Shown: positions 9,863-22,536 of the stretch, in pieces
Numbering within the stretch: position 1 is the first letter of the stretch
How the letters are laid out: every line of letters begins with the position of its first letter
From: Tretioscincus oriximinensis
Taxonomy: Eukaryota; Chordata; Lepidosauria; Squamata; Gymnophthalmidae
Direction: 5' to 3'
Assembly: GCA_022410635.1 (NCBI GenBank)
Contig: JAJVDF010000361.1
Location: forward strand, 75,171 to 139,170
Length of the DNA stretch: 64,000 nt
Notes under the pieces: generated by a model
The model's input: the letters and a program-made list of their open reading frames with translations, nothing else
The model's database searches: none
Told to the model about the DNA's origin: nothing
Made by a program: the position numbers and the translations under genes

Positions 9863-10810
9863 ACGGCGATTCAGAATTGTTGCATAGGATTTAATTGTGT
9901 TTTACTGATTTTATTCACAGTTACTAAATGTTGTGACTTGCCTTAAGAATTTCTGGTGAAGGACAAGATAAGAAATACCTAGAAATGAAATAAATAAATC
10001 CCTATGCTTTGATATGCATTGAAAATTATGGAGAATTATTAATTCTTTTAATCACTGACAAAGCTGCTTGTGAGGTAAGATTGAATATTAATAAGAATGA
10101 GCCTGATAATCTTCTAAAGGTGATTAACACTTCATAAAAGTTAGCTTCATCAAGGCAACTTAGAATAATTGAAGAACTAAGTTCAATGGGTCTTAATCCC
10201 AGGTAAATCTGGAAGGATTGTAGTTTGAATATCATTTCAGCAGTGATTTTTAAAGATAGTAGGATTATATATATTTATATACATATATAAAGGAAATATA
10301 CTTAAGAAAAATTTCTTAGAAATCTATAACGTAGACATCATTTTTAGTAACAATAAGCAATAAAGTTTTTTTCCTAAAAGGGTGAGATTTGGAAGACTAA
10401 TGGAGAAATAAGCAAGAGGAAGAAACTTTGCATTAATGGCATCCTTGCATTAGAGCATAAGCTGTCTCTCTCTCTCTCTCTTGGACTCTCCAACAGGCTG
10501 GGGGTAGATCCTGTCACATTAGAACAGGGACAAATGCAGCAGGCAGTAAGGAAATACCCAGTGATGTTCCTCTAAGACAGGTAAATATGCTGCTTTCTTT
10601 GCAGCCATCTTGGCCTGCTCCCTCTCCCTACCTCTGTTTCTTCACACTCACGTATGTGTGTGAACGCTCTCTCTCTCTCTCCTATAAGTAAGCCCACTTT
10701 GGATTTTGATATATAAATATTTGAACCTGTAATGCCATATTCTCTTCCCTTTTGCTCCTGCCAGAGACTCAAGGTGGAAGCAATAGTCTGTATTAATTAT
10801 TAAGCCAGTC
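9863..10810. other. no gene seen; small (CT)n runs
   Basis: AT-rich non-coding sequence with (CT)n runs near 10460-10480 and 10665-10680 and a palindromic atatatttatatacatatata at about 10265. No exon or transposon end was recognised. Confidence 0.45.
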
Positions 10811-10811
10811 T

Positions 10812-11423
10812 TTCTTCTATAGGGTTGCCATACGTCCTGGGAAGGCGGGAAAATTCCGGTTTGGGGGACTAAAATATAGTCCCCTCTGGGTTTTAAGATA
10901 AAATCCCGGATATTTACATTCCCCGATGCTATCAGGGAATATAAAAATGCAGGATTTTAAAGGAAAAGGAGCCGTCAGAGCTGATGGCTGCAGCCCGAGC
11001 AACGCTTTCCAGGGTCCTGGAAGGAACCTCGGAACGTGCCGTAGCTGCTCCAATGCTGGAGGCGGGGTTTCGTGCCTGCTGTCAGGCAAAGTGTGCCAAC
11101 TCACCTCCAGTAGACCAAAAACGTCTGGGTTTGTGACAGGAGGACAGCTCTATTCTCCTGTCTCAAACCCAGGCATTTTTCCTCCGCTGGAGGCGAGTTG
11201 GCGCGCTTTGCCTGACAGCAGGTGCGAAACCCCGCCTTCAGCTGAGGAGCAGCTATGCACATGCATGTGCGAGCACACGGATGCTTGTGGTGGGACAGGC
11301 AGAAGAGAGGTTCTGCTATCTCACTACAAGCGTCCATATGTGTGCGCACGCACGTGCACGCACCCACACCCCACACCCGTCCTGGTTTTGGGCTGCCAAA
11401 ATATCGAAGCCCTATTCTTCTAT
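10812..11423. mobile_element. non-autonomous hAT-like DNA transposon, about 594 bp
   Basis: The element at 10821-11414 starts agggttgccatacg and ends with the degraded complement ccaaaatatcgaagccct. Direct repeats TTCTTCTAT lie at 10812-10820 and 11415-11423, compatible with the 8-bp duplication of hAT elements. The centre is a long imperfect palindrome: tagctgctcc at 11042 pairs with ggagcagcta at 11246, and gaggcggggttt with aaaccccgcctt. G+C is much higher than the surroundings. A 204-codon ORF running through it has no transposase content. A terminal piece of the same family occurs at 45.15 kb. Confidence 0.7.
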
Positions 11424-12560
11424 ATCCCTGCCTTGAAAAGACATAGGGGTCAGTCTTTTAAATTTGAAATTGAAGTTGAAAAACATTGGTTTGGCACATT
11501 CATTTCCACTTTGCTTCATGCTATGCAAACTGTGCTTTGAGCTATTGGTAATTGGAATGTTTTGGAATCCAAAGTCAGGAAGAGCACAGTAGTCCGTTGA
11601 TGAGTGTGGTAATTTCACCCTCCTTTTCTCTAATTTCTCTGCTTTTCTCTGCTTTTCTCTCCTTTTTCCATCATTTGATCTGTTGAGCAATGGCAGGAGG
11701 GTGAAATGTTAGTCTATCTTGTTCTTTTGTCACCACTCTATAAAGCACATTAGGTTGTAGTTCCAGATCATTTGTGGCAATGACAGAAAGTTTGCATGTT
11801 TTGTTCCCAGGTAGTGAGAGGCTGAGATTATTGCAGATTAAAGGCCAAAAAGCAGCAGGCAATTAATTCTAGAAATACAATTCTAGAAAGAAAACAAAGA
11901 AGATGCTGATGATAGGTAAAAGAAATAATAACCAAATATTGTGCATTCTCCAGAAGGTCAAACTATTTGTAATAAAACTGCAAATTTAAAATTTGGATTT
12001 ATTTTTATTTGTGATATATTTTTCTTATTATAGATAATATAATACAAATCTAATATTTATTTAAAATCTAAGATTGCTTGTTACTTGTGTTAGGTTTCCA
12101 AGATGGATCAGTAGATCGATATTTTTATATAGTCTTAATAATAATAGGAATTCCCTCTCGTGTAACCATAAAAACAAGACATTTTCTGACCATAAACCTC
12201 ATATCTGTCAGTTTTCAGAAGTATCAAAGTGCTAATAGAAGGACTGATCGTTCCCTAGAATTGGAGGTCAACAGGCTAGAGCTAACTAAAGATATATTTT
12301 ATCGTTATATAAAGCAATAAAAAGTATGCCTGTTTCTTCAGTTAGGAAATGGGGATTCTATTCTACAGTACATATGCAATTTAATAGTGTACACAACCAA
12401 GAGGAAATTATTTGAACTAGTAGAAAGTAGTACTTGTATTGCTAAGGCCTTTTCTGTATTGAACTTTGTTTTGAGATCCAACTTGAGATAGGGTCCTGCA
12501 ATCTAGTGCTAGCAGCATAATCTTGCTATTTGTGTTGGAGTTTTACCCCAAGTTGCATTT
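11424..12560. other. no gene or recognisable repeat seen
   Basis: AT-rich non-coding sequence with tctgcttttctc duplications near 11640. An 80-codon ORF at 12078-12320 has no recognisable domain and no splice context. Confidence 0.45.
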
Positions 12561-12564
12561 TGAA

Positions 12565-12822
12565 TTAACTTTAAGAAAGGATTAGACAAATTCACGAGGA
12601 CAGATTATGCATTATCAATGGCTTCTTGAATAAATGTCTAAGTACTGTTTCCATGTTGGAGACGGAGATTGGGTAACTTTAAAGGTCATTTACAGGGACT
12701 CCACACAAGGTGAAGATTTTCCTTTGTTTTTTGCTTGAGCTGCTTAGAGGCAATTGGTGGGGCATTTTGAGAGACAGAATACTAGATTAGATGGGCTGTG
12801 TTCTGATCTAGCAGGAANCAGC
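12565..12822 (+). mobile_element. CR1 LINE 3' end fragment
   Basis: The plus strand shows aaaggattagacaaattcacg, then the CR1 3' UTR wording. It ends with gaatactagattagatgggc, tgtgttctgatctagcagga. The usual terminal gttcttatgtt repeat is missing because a SINE follows directly. Confidence 0.7.
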
Positions 12823-12823
12823 A

Positions 12824-13070
12824 GGCACGGATAGCTCAGTCGCTAAGGAAACCATCTCTCATCTGGGAGACTGGGTTTCAAAGCCCTGTATTGGACGTGG
12901 GGAGCAGAGCCTTTTGGGGAAGATAGAATGTAAGCCTTCGGGCAAAAATACNCTTGTAAGCTGCTTTGAGTCCCTTTGAAAGGTGAGAAAAGCGGGGTAT
13001 AAGAACCCAGTTTTTTTCTTCTTCTTCTTTTTTCTTTTTTCTTTTTTTTCTTTTCTTCTTCTTTCTTCTT
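12824..13070 (+). mobile_element. tRNA-derived SINE, family B
   Basis: Head ggatagctcagtcgctaagg with the B-box-like gggtttcaaagccc, then a short body and gaagatagaatgtaagcctt. The tail is gctgctttgagtccctttga, gagaaaagcggggtataag, followed by a long (CTT)n/(TTTTC)n tract. It abuts the truncated end of a CR1 fragment. Confidence 0.8.
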
Positions 13071-16000
13071 ATGTTGTTATAAATATGTTATTTCTCTGAT
13101 GAAAATATTCTTTTAAGTTTCCTGGTATTCTATTGATGGTTTTAGTTGTACATGGTTGTATTTTTTCTCTTATTGCATAAAATAAATATTTTTTAAAAGA
13201 AAAGAACTTCGACTAGTGAAAATTAGCATCTTGAAGAAATATACTTTTTGGTGTACACTAAAAGAAATATCTTTAGGCCAGTCGTTGAAGGATTGATGAA
13301 AGGTATTAAAAATATTGTTCCCAAAGTTCTGGGGTGAGTAGTTTGTTTTTGTTTTTGTATCTGTGTTTGCCTCTGTATTTGAAACTGGTTATAAGTTTAT
13401 TTATATTTAAGTTTATGAGACGTGTAAATTTGTTTTAGTTTTGTGTATGTATGTGTGAGGTAAAAGTTTGGCTGTTTCCTTTTGGGTCCAAAGAATTGCA
13501 AAATTGTTGGTGACTTTTATGAATATTTCAGATGTGCCAATGGACATTATTAGATGTCATTGGGCACCTGGAAATATCGTAAGGGTCAGCAGCATGTCAG
13601 CAACGTTTGCAAATACACTAAGATGCATGACAGGTTCTGCGTTCTTCAGCCAGAAAATACACACCTAGGATGTGCTAATGCACAAGACAAGGCAGAATGC
13701 TTTAGCACATGGGAATAAGTGCACATCCTGGCTGTCAAGCACACACCCTAGAGTGCCCTTTTCAGTGACTATAAAATGACTTCTTTCAAAAATACTTTTA
13801 CACAGTGATACAAACTTTAACTATTAATTTCCTATGAAAGGGCTATCTAGAATCCAGAAAATTATTTGTAGTTTCCTTTCCCCCCTCTGAAGTAATTTTG
13901 GATCAGCATAGGTACGCTCTGGTCATGTTTCCATATAAGGCAACTATGGAATGAGAAGTATATTGGCAGCAATTGAATTGTAAACTAGTTTAAGGCTGCA
14001 TCCCAACATGGGGTAAGCTGTTCCACTGTATGTTATTGTGGAATAAGCTTAGTGGGAAAAGTGCTGGGAAATCAGTATTTAGATTTCTGGTAAGATTTGA
14101 AATCTTGAGCAATATCTGTGAAATGTCGACTAATTGTCACCTGGCAGATAACTGAACTGATCAAATGTGCTTAATGGCTAATGTGCAATATTCTAATCCC
14201 CTACTCAACCATAATATTGTAAAATAACTCTTCAGTGTTTATATAGTGATGCAAACTCTCAATTACTTTTATTGCTATTTAATCCATAATAATGAAAAAC
14301 TGGAATGTTAATATCTTGCATGTATGGCACCACAAGTGGGAACCAAAAGTAATTTTGAAATCAAACATATATTTGGATGCAGTCTACATGTCACAACTTT
14401 ACCTGAGAGTTCCTGTTGTTGAGCATTTCTGATCAAATTCAAAATGTTGTGTGCAAACACTTCTGAATTTGAGCTTTTTCTATGCAATAATGTCTTTGTG
14501 GGATTTGATTCTTTTGCTTTATTGGAAGACACCAGTTGTTCAAGTAAGCAAGTTAGAGATGTGATTCATCCAACATCTGTACTTGGCCAGTAATGAGTTC
14601 CTCTAAAACTTATGGATCACCTCATTCCTCTACAGGTTGCGTTACTTATGCATTGTTGTCCAGTGTGTGGACTGAGAAATTGTTAATACTTTTTTCCTTC
14701 GAATTTTGTTTCTATCATTCTTACAAAATTTCCCTTTGACACAAATAAGAAGATATGGAGATTTTGAAAAAGATTTTATCTCCATAACAGGAATATAAAT
14801 GAAATTCCATCCTTTGTTGTATGCAAACAAATAGTCTTAATTTACAATGATGTACATTATGCTCATGACTACTAAGTTCTTGTTAAGCTGCATCCAGTCA
14901 TTATTTACTTAGCCTTTATGTAATAAAATTAAATTGTAGTCCAGACATATTCACTCACCCCTAATTGTTTTTATTGTTTGGAGTGTCCTGGATAGCCAGG
15001 ACTCCAACTCCAATCAAAATGCAGCATGGAAGGGATGTAGCTGGGGAAGGTGTGTGGATTACTTCAGCCAACCACTGAATCAGAGAGAAGCACTTACATA
15101 GATCCCCTCAGAAAGATCAGTAACAGCCATAAGCAGTCACCCACTGCCATCCTAAGGTAAAACAATTTCCTTTCCAAAATAGGTGCCTTGTATGATGGCT
15201 CAGCTATCAATATAAAATGAATATTGAATTTTTATACTCTAAAAAGTCAACAATCTATGCATTTTGTAAAACCTTTTCAGAAGATACCAATTTAAATTTA
15301 TAAAAAGAAGGCATGAAATGTGGAATCAGAGTGGCTTTTAGTCTAAGCTGGACAGATTCTAAGTTTGAAGCATTAAATTTTGAATTCAAATAAGATTGTA
15401 ACACTTTGTTATGCAGCCCTGATTCTTTTAATATATATATATATATGGAATAAAATATTCAATGATTGTTTATGGGTGTGATCATAAATCATACAGGGTC
15501 AACAATTGCCATTATGGTTTTTTAACTTTTTATAATTATAAGGAGGAAATATCTAAACTTTCATTGTTGTTTGAATGCTGAGACTTTTTAGAACACTGCA
15601 ATAAAAACTGAGGGGTAAATGTTTACAAAGGATGGCACAGACAGGGTCAGGTGTGAAGAATTGTCCCATCTATTGCTGTCAGGCATGGATAAAGGAAAGG
15701 AAGGTAGGCAGAAGAAAAGAGGAAGGAAGGAAGGGAAGAATTTAAGAAAGTGAAGAAGTAAATAAAAACCGGAAGAAAGATCGGGACATATATTTCTGGA
15801 GACTGTTTCCCATAATATACAGCAACAAGGTTACTGCTAGTTCTATTACATTTATTTAGTCCAGAATAAAGCTTGCACATTCTGGACTATTCATGATTTA
15901 TTCTTGAATATCTGAAAATAGTAGAATAATTAAGCTATGTCTGGATTCAGCTTTAGTCTTCCTCTCTTCTTGTCATAAGGTCTTGGACTTAAGAAACCTC

Positions 16001-16260
16001 TTGAGAAAAGTTTATCCTTTGAAATTTCAGCTCAAAACGTTTGAGTGACAAAAGAACAGCTCACCTAAGTTAAGTGTGTTTTATTAGTGGTTTTGACACT
16101 TAGGGCTGAGAGCTTAGTCTTGCATGAAACAATCAGTGGTTATGGGCCATGCTAATTAGAACTAATGAAAATTCCATTTTCATTTGCTCTTTGACTGTTT
16201 TCTTTTTGAAGTGTTTTCTCCCATGTAAGAACGGCTATTGTTTTATAATCTTTTATATTT
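13071..16260. other. no gene seen; AT run and GA-rich tract
   Basis: About 3.2 kb of AT-rich non-coding DNA. Textures seen are (AT)n near 15432-15446 and a GGAA-rich tract at about 15687-15740. Several 60-95 codon ORFs lack splice context or known motifs. Confidence 0.45.
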
Positions 16261-16656
16261 GGTATGGTGGTACAGAGGTTAAGAAACAGTCTTTCAATCG
16301 AGAGGCCTATTCATGAAACCCTGTGTGGACTGCAGAGAGAGTTGAGCGACTTCTACTGGCCTTAGCATCAGCCAGCTCACCTGTTTGAAAACAAGTAGTG
16401 GCAATTAGTAAGAGAAAAATATTTATTGATTAGTCATTAGTCTACATCAAAGTCTTCTATTGCAATTAGATAAGTAAGTAGCGCCACAACATGGTGGGGA
16501 AGGTAGAATGTAAGCCTTTGGGTGAAAAGTATATTGCAAGCTGTTTAGATTTGGGTTTGTTGATTATTCATTTGTCATGGAAAAATCTAATAAAACAATT
16601 GGAAAAAAGAGTTTATTTGGGTGAGAAAAGTGAGGTTTAAAACTCCAATTTTTCTT
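16261..16656 (+). mobile_element. tRNA-derived SINE, family B, with an internal insertion
   Basis: Head ggtggtacagaggttaagaa, then ccttagcatcagccagctca, gaaggtagaatgtaagcctt, and a tail tgagaaaagtgaggtttaaa with T-rich end. Foreign AT-rich segments interrupt it at about 16408-16478 and 16553-16612. The first contains tttattgattagtcattagt, like the 3' end of the LINE at 18.3 kb. Confidence 0.65.
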
Positions 16657-18329
16657 TTTTTATGGTAATCTTTTTGAAATCTGTTTTCAGGCATTTGGGT
16701 TTAGGACAGGTCAGAAATATCATAATGATAAAATATATGAAGAGTATAAGCTAGCTATAGTACTTATAAAATTAATTTCTGCATGATGGCTGAGAATTCT
16801 TTTTTTCAACTTATATTTAAATTTGTACATCTCTAAGACTGAGTAGATGAGTAGATGAGGCATTTGTAGATGAGTAGTTGAGTAGATGAGGCATTTGTTT
16901 CTCTTTCACCATGATATTGATCCATCAAACTGGTGTGGGTAGGTAGGTAAGAAGGAAGGAAAGACTGCAGGAAGGAAGGGAGGAAGAAGAGAGAAATAAT
17001 ACTGACAGTAACTAAATATAATTAGGACTTGGCATGAAAATGATGCATACTTGCTGCTTCTTTGGACAGCAAACAGTTTTTTACAATGTATTGGGGTGAG
17101 TTCAAGTGCGCCCAGAGATGCCCCACTTCTAATGTCATTTCCAGATGCCCTGTGAAATAATGCCAAGCTTCTCACTCCCTGCATACTAGACTAGCCCTAG
17201 AACATCACGTGGATTACTTGAGAAGTCTATAGCTAGTATTGTACATCATGTACAATAATAGATCAATTGTACACACTGTAGTCTCAGTTTAATACCTCAT
17301 CTGATGGGAATGCAGTGTTGTTTTGAGAGTCATAGAGGCGTTCTAGGAGGTCTGCTACACTGGTCTATTAGTCCAGAATGTGAATAGCTATAGAATTCAA
17401 AATAGTATACTTTTACTATTTATTTCCAATAAAGACTTGCTAGAGTATTGTATTTATCTGTGAGTAAATGACCCTGAATGTCTATATTCATGACATACCA
17501 TTGAAAAAAATGTTTTGAGACGGTGGTGCCCCTAAGAGTACATTATAGCACAATGTGCCAAATCCTCTGTGGCACACTGACAGCCTTTCACTCTTCTATT
17601 GTGTAAAAGGGCTGCATTCACGTCAGGGTATTTTTACACTTTGCAGAACTATTTGCCCTGGAATGAACTTTCAAATACTTTGGGGACTGGTTCCTTTTGA
17701 AAGTGTATTTGAAAGCAGTAAACATGGTCTATGACGGTAGTTTTCTGTCTGTATGTTTCTGGTTTAATGGATCATAAAGTTGGTCCTGGGAGTCTCCATA
17801 CTGGATTGATCTCATATCCATGCTGTGGTGTATGAAAGTACTGCTAGAGGCTTTGTTGTGAATTCCTGTCACTGAACAGCATCCTCTACCACTGCTTTTG
17901 CCCATTAATCCTTTTTCTGCAAGAAAGATAGAAGCTGGAACAACTTCCCCTATACTGAACTCCAATAGAGGTGAATTCCAGGGTGTAAAAGTGCTAGTGG
18001 TAAATTTCAATGCCTAGGAGACAAAAATCCTTCTAAAATGAACCCTAGTGTGGAGTTCAGGAACTATTGATCTTTCATACAGATAACTAACTAGAGGCGC
18101 TTTTCTTCTAGTGTGCATCTGCTGCAGTTGGTAAGAAGTGAACTTATTTTTAAAAACTGCCCAAAAGAGTGAAAAGGTACCTGGAAGTTTTCATAAAGTG
18201 TCCTGAGGTTGATGATGGTAGTAAGAGATTTTTCTAAGGTAATATAAATTGTGTCTTGAAGTCCCCCCCCCCCCCTGTTAGTTCTGGTTTTCATGTAAAT
18301 TAAAATATTAGCTTTCTTTTAGTTTTCAT
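16657..18329. other. no gene seen; GGAA-rich tract and poly-C run
   Basis: Non-coding AT-rich DNA. There is a small tandem gagtagatgaggcatttg duplication at about 16848-16898, a GGAA-rich tract at 16940-16995 and a run of about 14 C at 18262-18275. Confidence 0.45.
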
Positions 18330-19168
18330 GAATAGAATAGAAAGTTTATTGATTAGTCGGTTGACCATATCAACTGAAGGGCACCTTTAACAAATTCCAT
18401 CTATAAAATTCCAAAAATCCTAAAAGTTAAGAAGATAAAAGAATACTATAAAACCACGCTATACATGTTAAGAACAGACAGTTCAAATTATACTCCAGAT
18501 TTGCCAACATGTTGATGTGCCTTTTAGCAGCATATTCTAAAAAATGTTGTATTTATCACACACACACACACCATAGCAGCCATTTAGCACAGTCCTTGTC
18601 ATTTCTGCAATGGGAGTTTGCCAGTAAAGGATGGAAATATTGTTCTCTAAGATTGATATAAAACTGGCATTGTAATAGGAAGTAGTTGTTTCAATTTTTC
18701 TTGACCCACAGGGACACTGTTGTTATAGCTAATATTTTGATATCGTCCCAATTTTAGTATAATGTCCAGCTGGGCTAAGTGGGCTTTCGTTATATAATTT
18801 CCTTAGGCAGGACAGAATATCAAATGTTAAATAGATCTCCTTTCCCCAAGATGTTGTTTAAACTCAGCTAAATAAGTCAGGGATCTAGCTTGAACAATTG
18901 ATGTTAGATTACTTTGGGTTTGGATGTCCTTCAGTTGTTGTTTGAGAATCTCCTTTGCTTATATCCCTAGAGAAGCCAAGAGCTGAGTTGATAAGCCCAG
19001 GTGCTACAGGCGATTCATACATCTGACTATGGGAAAGATTATTTACTTTCTCTAGCAGACTTAGGTAGGGTAATCTATTTGTCATCATGAGATTGAGTTT
19101 GGCCCAATAATTGAATTGGTTACTGATGACCTGACCAGCGATAGGGGGCTCTCCTAGTTCAGCTCTGA
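18330..19168 (-). mobile_element. LINE ORF2 C-terminal part and 3' UTR (clade uncertain)
   Basis: The minus strand from 19168 downward encodes wording typical of the region after the polymerase in some LINEs: GEPPIAGQVISNQFNYWAKLNL, then LPYLSLLEKVNN. It is followed by decayed C-terminal sequence and a 3' end reading aatcaataaactttctattc. The same element continues at 19456-19680, on the other side of a CR1 insertion. It may be the same family as the YADD-containing fragment at 50.4 kb. The clade cannot be fixed by eye. Confidence 0.6.
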
Positions 19169-19455
19169 CATAAGAACATAAGAAGAGCCATACTGGATCA
19201 GGCCACAGCGCATCAAGTCTAGCATTCTGTGTCACACAGAGGCCCACCAGATGCACCTGAGCAGTNCACACAGAGGAAAGCAAAATATGCACCTGTTCAT
19301 GACTCCCTGCAAATGGTATTTCAGGAGTCCTGCCTGTTGCTCCATCCCTCCTAGTATCCATTTATACCCTTGGTGTCCATAAACCTGTCTAGTCCTGTCT
19401 TGAAACTATCCAGGCTGTTAGCTACCACTACCTCTTCAGGAAGTAAATTCCACAG
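19169..19455 (-). mobile_element. CR1 LINE 3' fragment, nested in another LINE
   Basis: The + strand starts taagaacataagaagagcca and continues through the standard CR1 3' UTR (gaggcccaccagatgcacct, tgttcatgactccctgcaaa) and aaacctgtctagtcctgtct to gtaaattccacag. The element reads on the minus strand. The internal segment between ccatccct and ctagtatcc is shorter than in the copy at 24.0 kb. Confidence 0.85.
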
Positions 19456-19680
19456 TAAATGACCTCTGCTGACAGAGTAGAGCGACTAAGTCTGAATATT
19501 TGTCGTAGTTGATTTAATTGGAAAGCTTCCAGAATGCTAAGGTCTGCAAACCCCCANAAGACTGACCCATACAGTACTATAAGTAGTATTTTAAAATTTA
19601 GTACTTTAAGTATGGGGCAGAGCTTTAATACAAACATGAGATAACTAAGCAATTGCCATTTGATTCTCTGTAGTCACTTT
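19456..19680 (-). mobile_element. LINE ORF2 fragment, upstream half of the split copy
   Basis: On the minus strand this reads KILLIVLYGS, WGFADLSILEAFQLNQLRQIFRLSRST, which matches the YG.E.WG....L...Q..FLR.I...PR.T pattern found downstream of the palm domain in several LINE clades. It joins in order with 18330-19168. Confidence 0.6.
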
Positions 19681-21588
19681 TGTTACTTCTCGATTCAGGG
19701 GGAGTCATATGTGTTATAAAGTCTTCTGAGGAATATCTGTGGTATGCAGATAATCTGTATATCTATTTTATTTATTATATTATAAGGTATTTTAATTGTT
19801 TACATACTTAATGTATTATATTTTATTATGTACATTATATTTTGTACTATTATTTAGGGGCCATCCCTACACACAATTTCAAGCAAGTTGGGAGAAACAT
19901 CATCTTCAATCCATCCCACAAAGTAGCGCATGTACAGCAATCCACTTGCTAAAAACATCTGTTATTGTGAAATGACTAGCCATTTAGTTAGTGCGATTCA
20001 GCAGCAGGCATTTTGTAAAATCTGAAGAACAGCTGCATGGGGGCATCCCAGCAATGTGAACTTAGCAAATCCTGTGAGAGTAAACATTCATTGGCTCTTG
20101 GTTCACAGCAAATGCTTGGGAATTGTACGCAGGCTCACATAAGATGCTGGGGATTGGAGGCAGGCGAGCACACCAATGCCTTGTGGGGCCCATCATGTGA
20201 CAAGATTTCTAGGGAATGTGTTGAAGGAGCAGCCTAGAAGCCTTAAGGTAACATGGGCATGGGGACAAATGGTGAATGAATTTTTAAAAAATAGTGAGGT
20301 AACTCTTAGAAATAACACAAATGTAACCCTATTTTTAATCAAACCACTTTCATCCAATTAATCAAATGCGAGCTGCTGAGATTGATAATCTCATACTATT
20401 AGGGGTTAAAACAAGATTCTTTGAGATGAGGCTTGACCTGTATGAAATGACAGTAGCTTTATTCTATCAGTATTATGGTTACGGACAAGCACCATAAATA
20501 TCCCTTTAATCTAGGTTATTGATATTTTCCTATTTAACCTTAATTTTGAATGTGACATTTTATTTTACCTTTCAAAGAGGTTGCTTTTGAATAATATTTG
20601 ACCGNGGAGTACATATTGAAGACTGTGCGTTTCCAAAAGTATAGGCAGTAAAACATCAGACCTTTTCTCTAATGCTCCATTAAATATGCATTCACTGTGT
20701 CCAATGTTTGTAGCCAAAAACATATTCTTGGCTTTCTGGTCTTTTGGTGTAGCAAAGGGCAGTAGTATTACTTATAGACAATAATAAACTGTGTACTAAT
20801 TAGAGACATACAGACGCTGGTCACATATTTGCATTTAAATCTTCTTCAGAATAAGCGTAATCCATATTTGAACTAAGATCCAATATATAATCAAATTATA
20901 CCAAGTTTTTTAGCTCTAAGTCAAGAATTTTTGTAATTAAAACTGTCCACAAGTTATTCTCACTCAGGGATGTATGACATGATAGACTTAGATAGACTTA
21001 AACTTGTGTTTTCAGAAAAGCTACGTTTGAAAACCTGATGAAAATATGGGTAGTGCAAGTTTATTATATTGTTTTAAGGATAGCTAACTGGGGTCAGGTA
21101 TCCTCATGTTTTATCTCTGCTTTGTAACTCTGCGTCCAACATGAACTTGAATGTAAGATTTGAATAAGGTCTTCTTTGTTAAGTAGCCATTACAATTCTA
21201 TTCTATGTAGTTAAAAGTTGGAATTTTCACATCTTTCCAGTTTAATGTATTTCTGAATAAATAATTGCCTAGAAGAATGGAGATCCAATACCCTGAGCTT
21301 CAAGTATGCTAATCGTGAAATGACTTACTGTATACCTAAACAAAAGTAAATCATCCTGGAATGTCCATAAATAGTAATTTTTTTTAATATGAATGACTGG
21401 TTGTTTGATGGCCATAGATCTAAACAGTTACAAATACACTACAAAAGCAGAGGTAGTTAAAACACAGTTTTAATAAAAAGGCCTCCAGCAGAGTAGGTCA
21501 CACTTAAGTCAAAATGTGGGCTCTTTGTCTAATTGCAGCATTTATAATTCTTACTACTTTAAACGTAACTGTGGAGTTTTTATCTTCT
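19681..21588. other. no gene or recognisable repeat seen
   Basis: About 1.9 kb of AT-rich non-coding DNA. ORFs of 60-66 codons near 20.04-20.36 kb overlap each other and carry no motif. Confidence 0.45.
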
Positions 21589-22536
21589 AATAAGAGGATT
21601 ACGCAAAAGTCACCCCTTCTATTTTGAGCTCCAGAAATAATCGGCAGTATAAGTTAATGAGATTCGGCGTACTCACTAACGATGACTGATCGATGACGCG
21701 AGGAGGTTTACCCTGAGGTCCGTATCACCCGCCCAGAAATAATCAGCGCACAGACGACTTCTTCAGGGTAACAGGAGACGTAGGAGGTCCACGAGTGTAT
21801 GGAAGCCTCCAGACGAGACCGGGGTCTCCACTTTTATTGACAATCAGATCAGAAGGCGTGTATGGATTTCATGACGGAGTGAAGAGGGCGGGGGGTGCCC
21901 AACGTGGGCAAATGACGTAGTACATTACACGTTATGCCCACTCCCAAGTGGGCGCAGCCTGCGTACAGTAACCAATAGGGGAAGAGATAGGTGTGAGTGT
22001 GGTGTGCCTAATTACTGGAAACTTAGCTATCATTGAGAGCCCCTGTCAATCAAACCTGACAGGAAGATGATTCATGCCAAGGGTCCAGACTTTGATGACC
22101 TCTTGAGTGGCATAAACAATGAGGTGAGACCTAGGGTATACAGAAAAGGGGAAGAGGACTAAAGAGTGGCTTCCTTGGAACAATAGTGAAGCCTAGGGCA
22201 AGTTTGCACAAGAGATTGTCCCATAGGGAGTCAAGCCTGCCTTGGCCAGAGGCAAACAGTTGACATCCCAGTTGGTAATGGGATTTAAATGTGTCTATTG
22301 TTAGACAGTGCAAGAGTCAGGGCTACCCATCACAGGTGCCCCTAGGGAGAGGAAAGAGGGATTAAGAGAGTTCCTGAGTGTATACAGGGTTGAGGGAAAG
22401 GTCAGCTTGACCAAGGAAATTTTGAAAAATTCTTACCCAGAGGCCTCTTCTAGATAGCTAGTTCCAGCTATAACTGATGTATTAATAATATATTTTATAT
22501 CTAATAGTGTCCCAGGGGGAAATCCCCAACAATAAG
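21589..22536 (-). mobile_element. solo LTR of an endogenous retrovirus-like or LTR element
   Basis: Direct repeats AATAAG at 21589-21594 and 22531-22536 bound about 936 bp that reads on the minus strand. It begins (T)GTTGGGGATTTCCCCC and ends AATCCT, giving a short terminal inverted match. A poly(A) signal AATAAA lies at 21838-21833 (minus), followed by about 240 bp of R/U5-like sequence. CpG density around 21650-21900 is far above the surroundings, consistent with a fairly recent arrival. No internal genes or second LTR are present. The primer-binding site is absent, as expected for a solo LTR. Boundaries are by eye. Confidence 0.6.

Noticed and set aside
10926..11540. 204-codon plus-strand ORF
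   Set aside because: Lies within the GC-rich palindromic hAT-like element, with no domain, no splice signals and a mirror ORF on the other strand. High G+C explains its length.
21640..21960. CpG-island promoter of GTDC1
   Set aside because: The CpG-rich block is part of a minus-strand unit with LTR-like ends, a poly(A) signal and short direct repeats, and it is followed by no + strand exon that I can identify.
22131..22313. 60-codon minus ORF inside the LTR
   Set aside because: No retroviral protein motif; a chance frame in the U3-like part.
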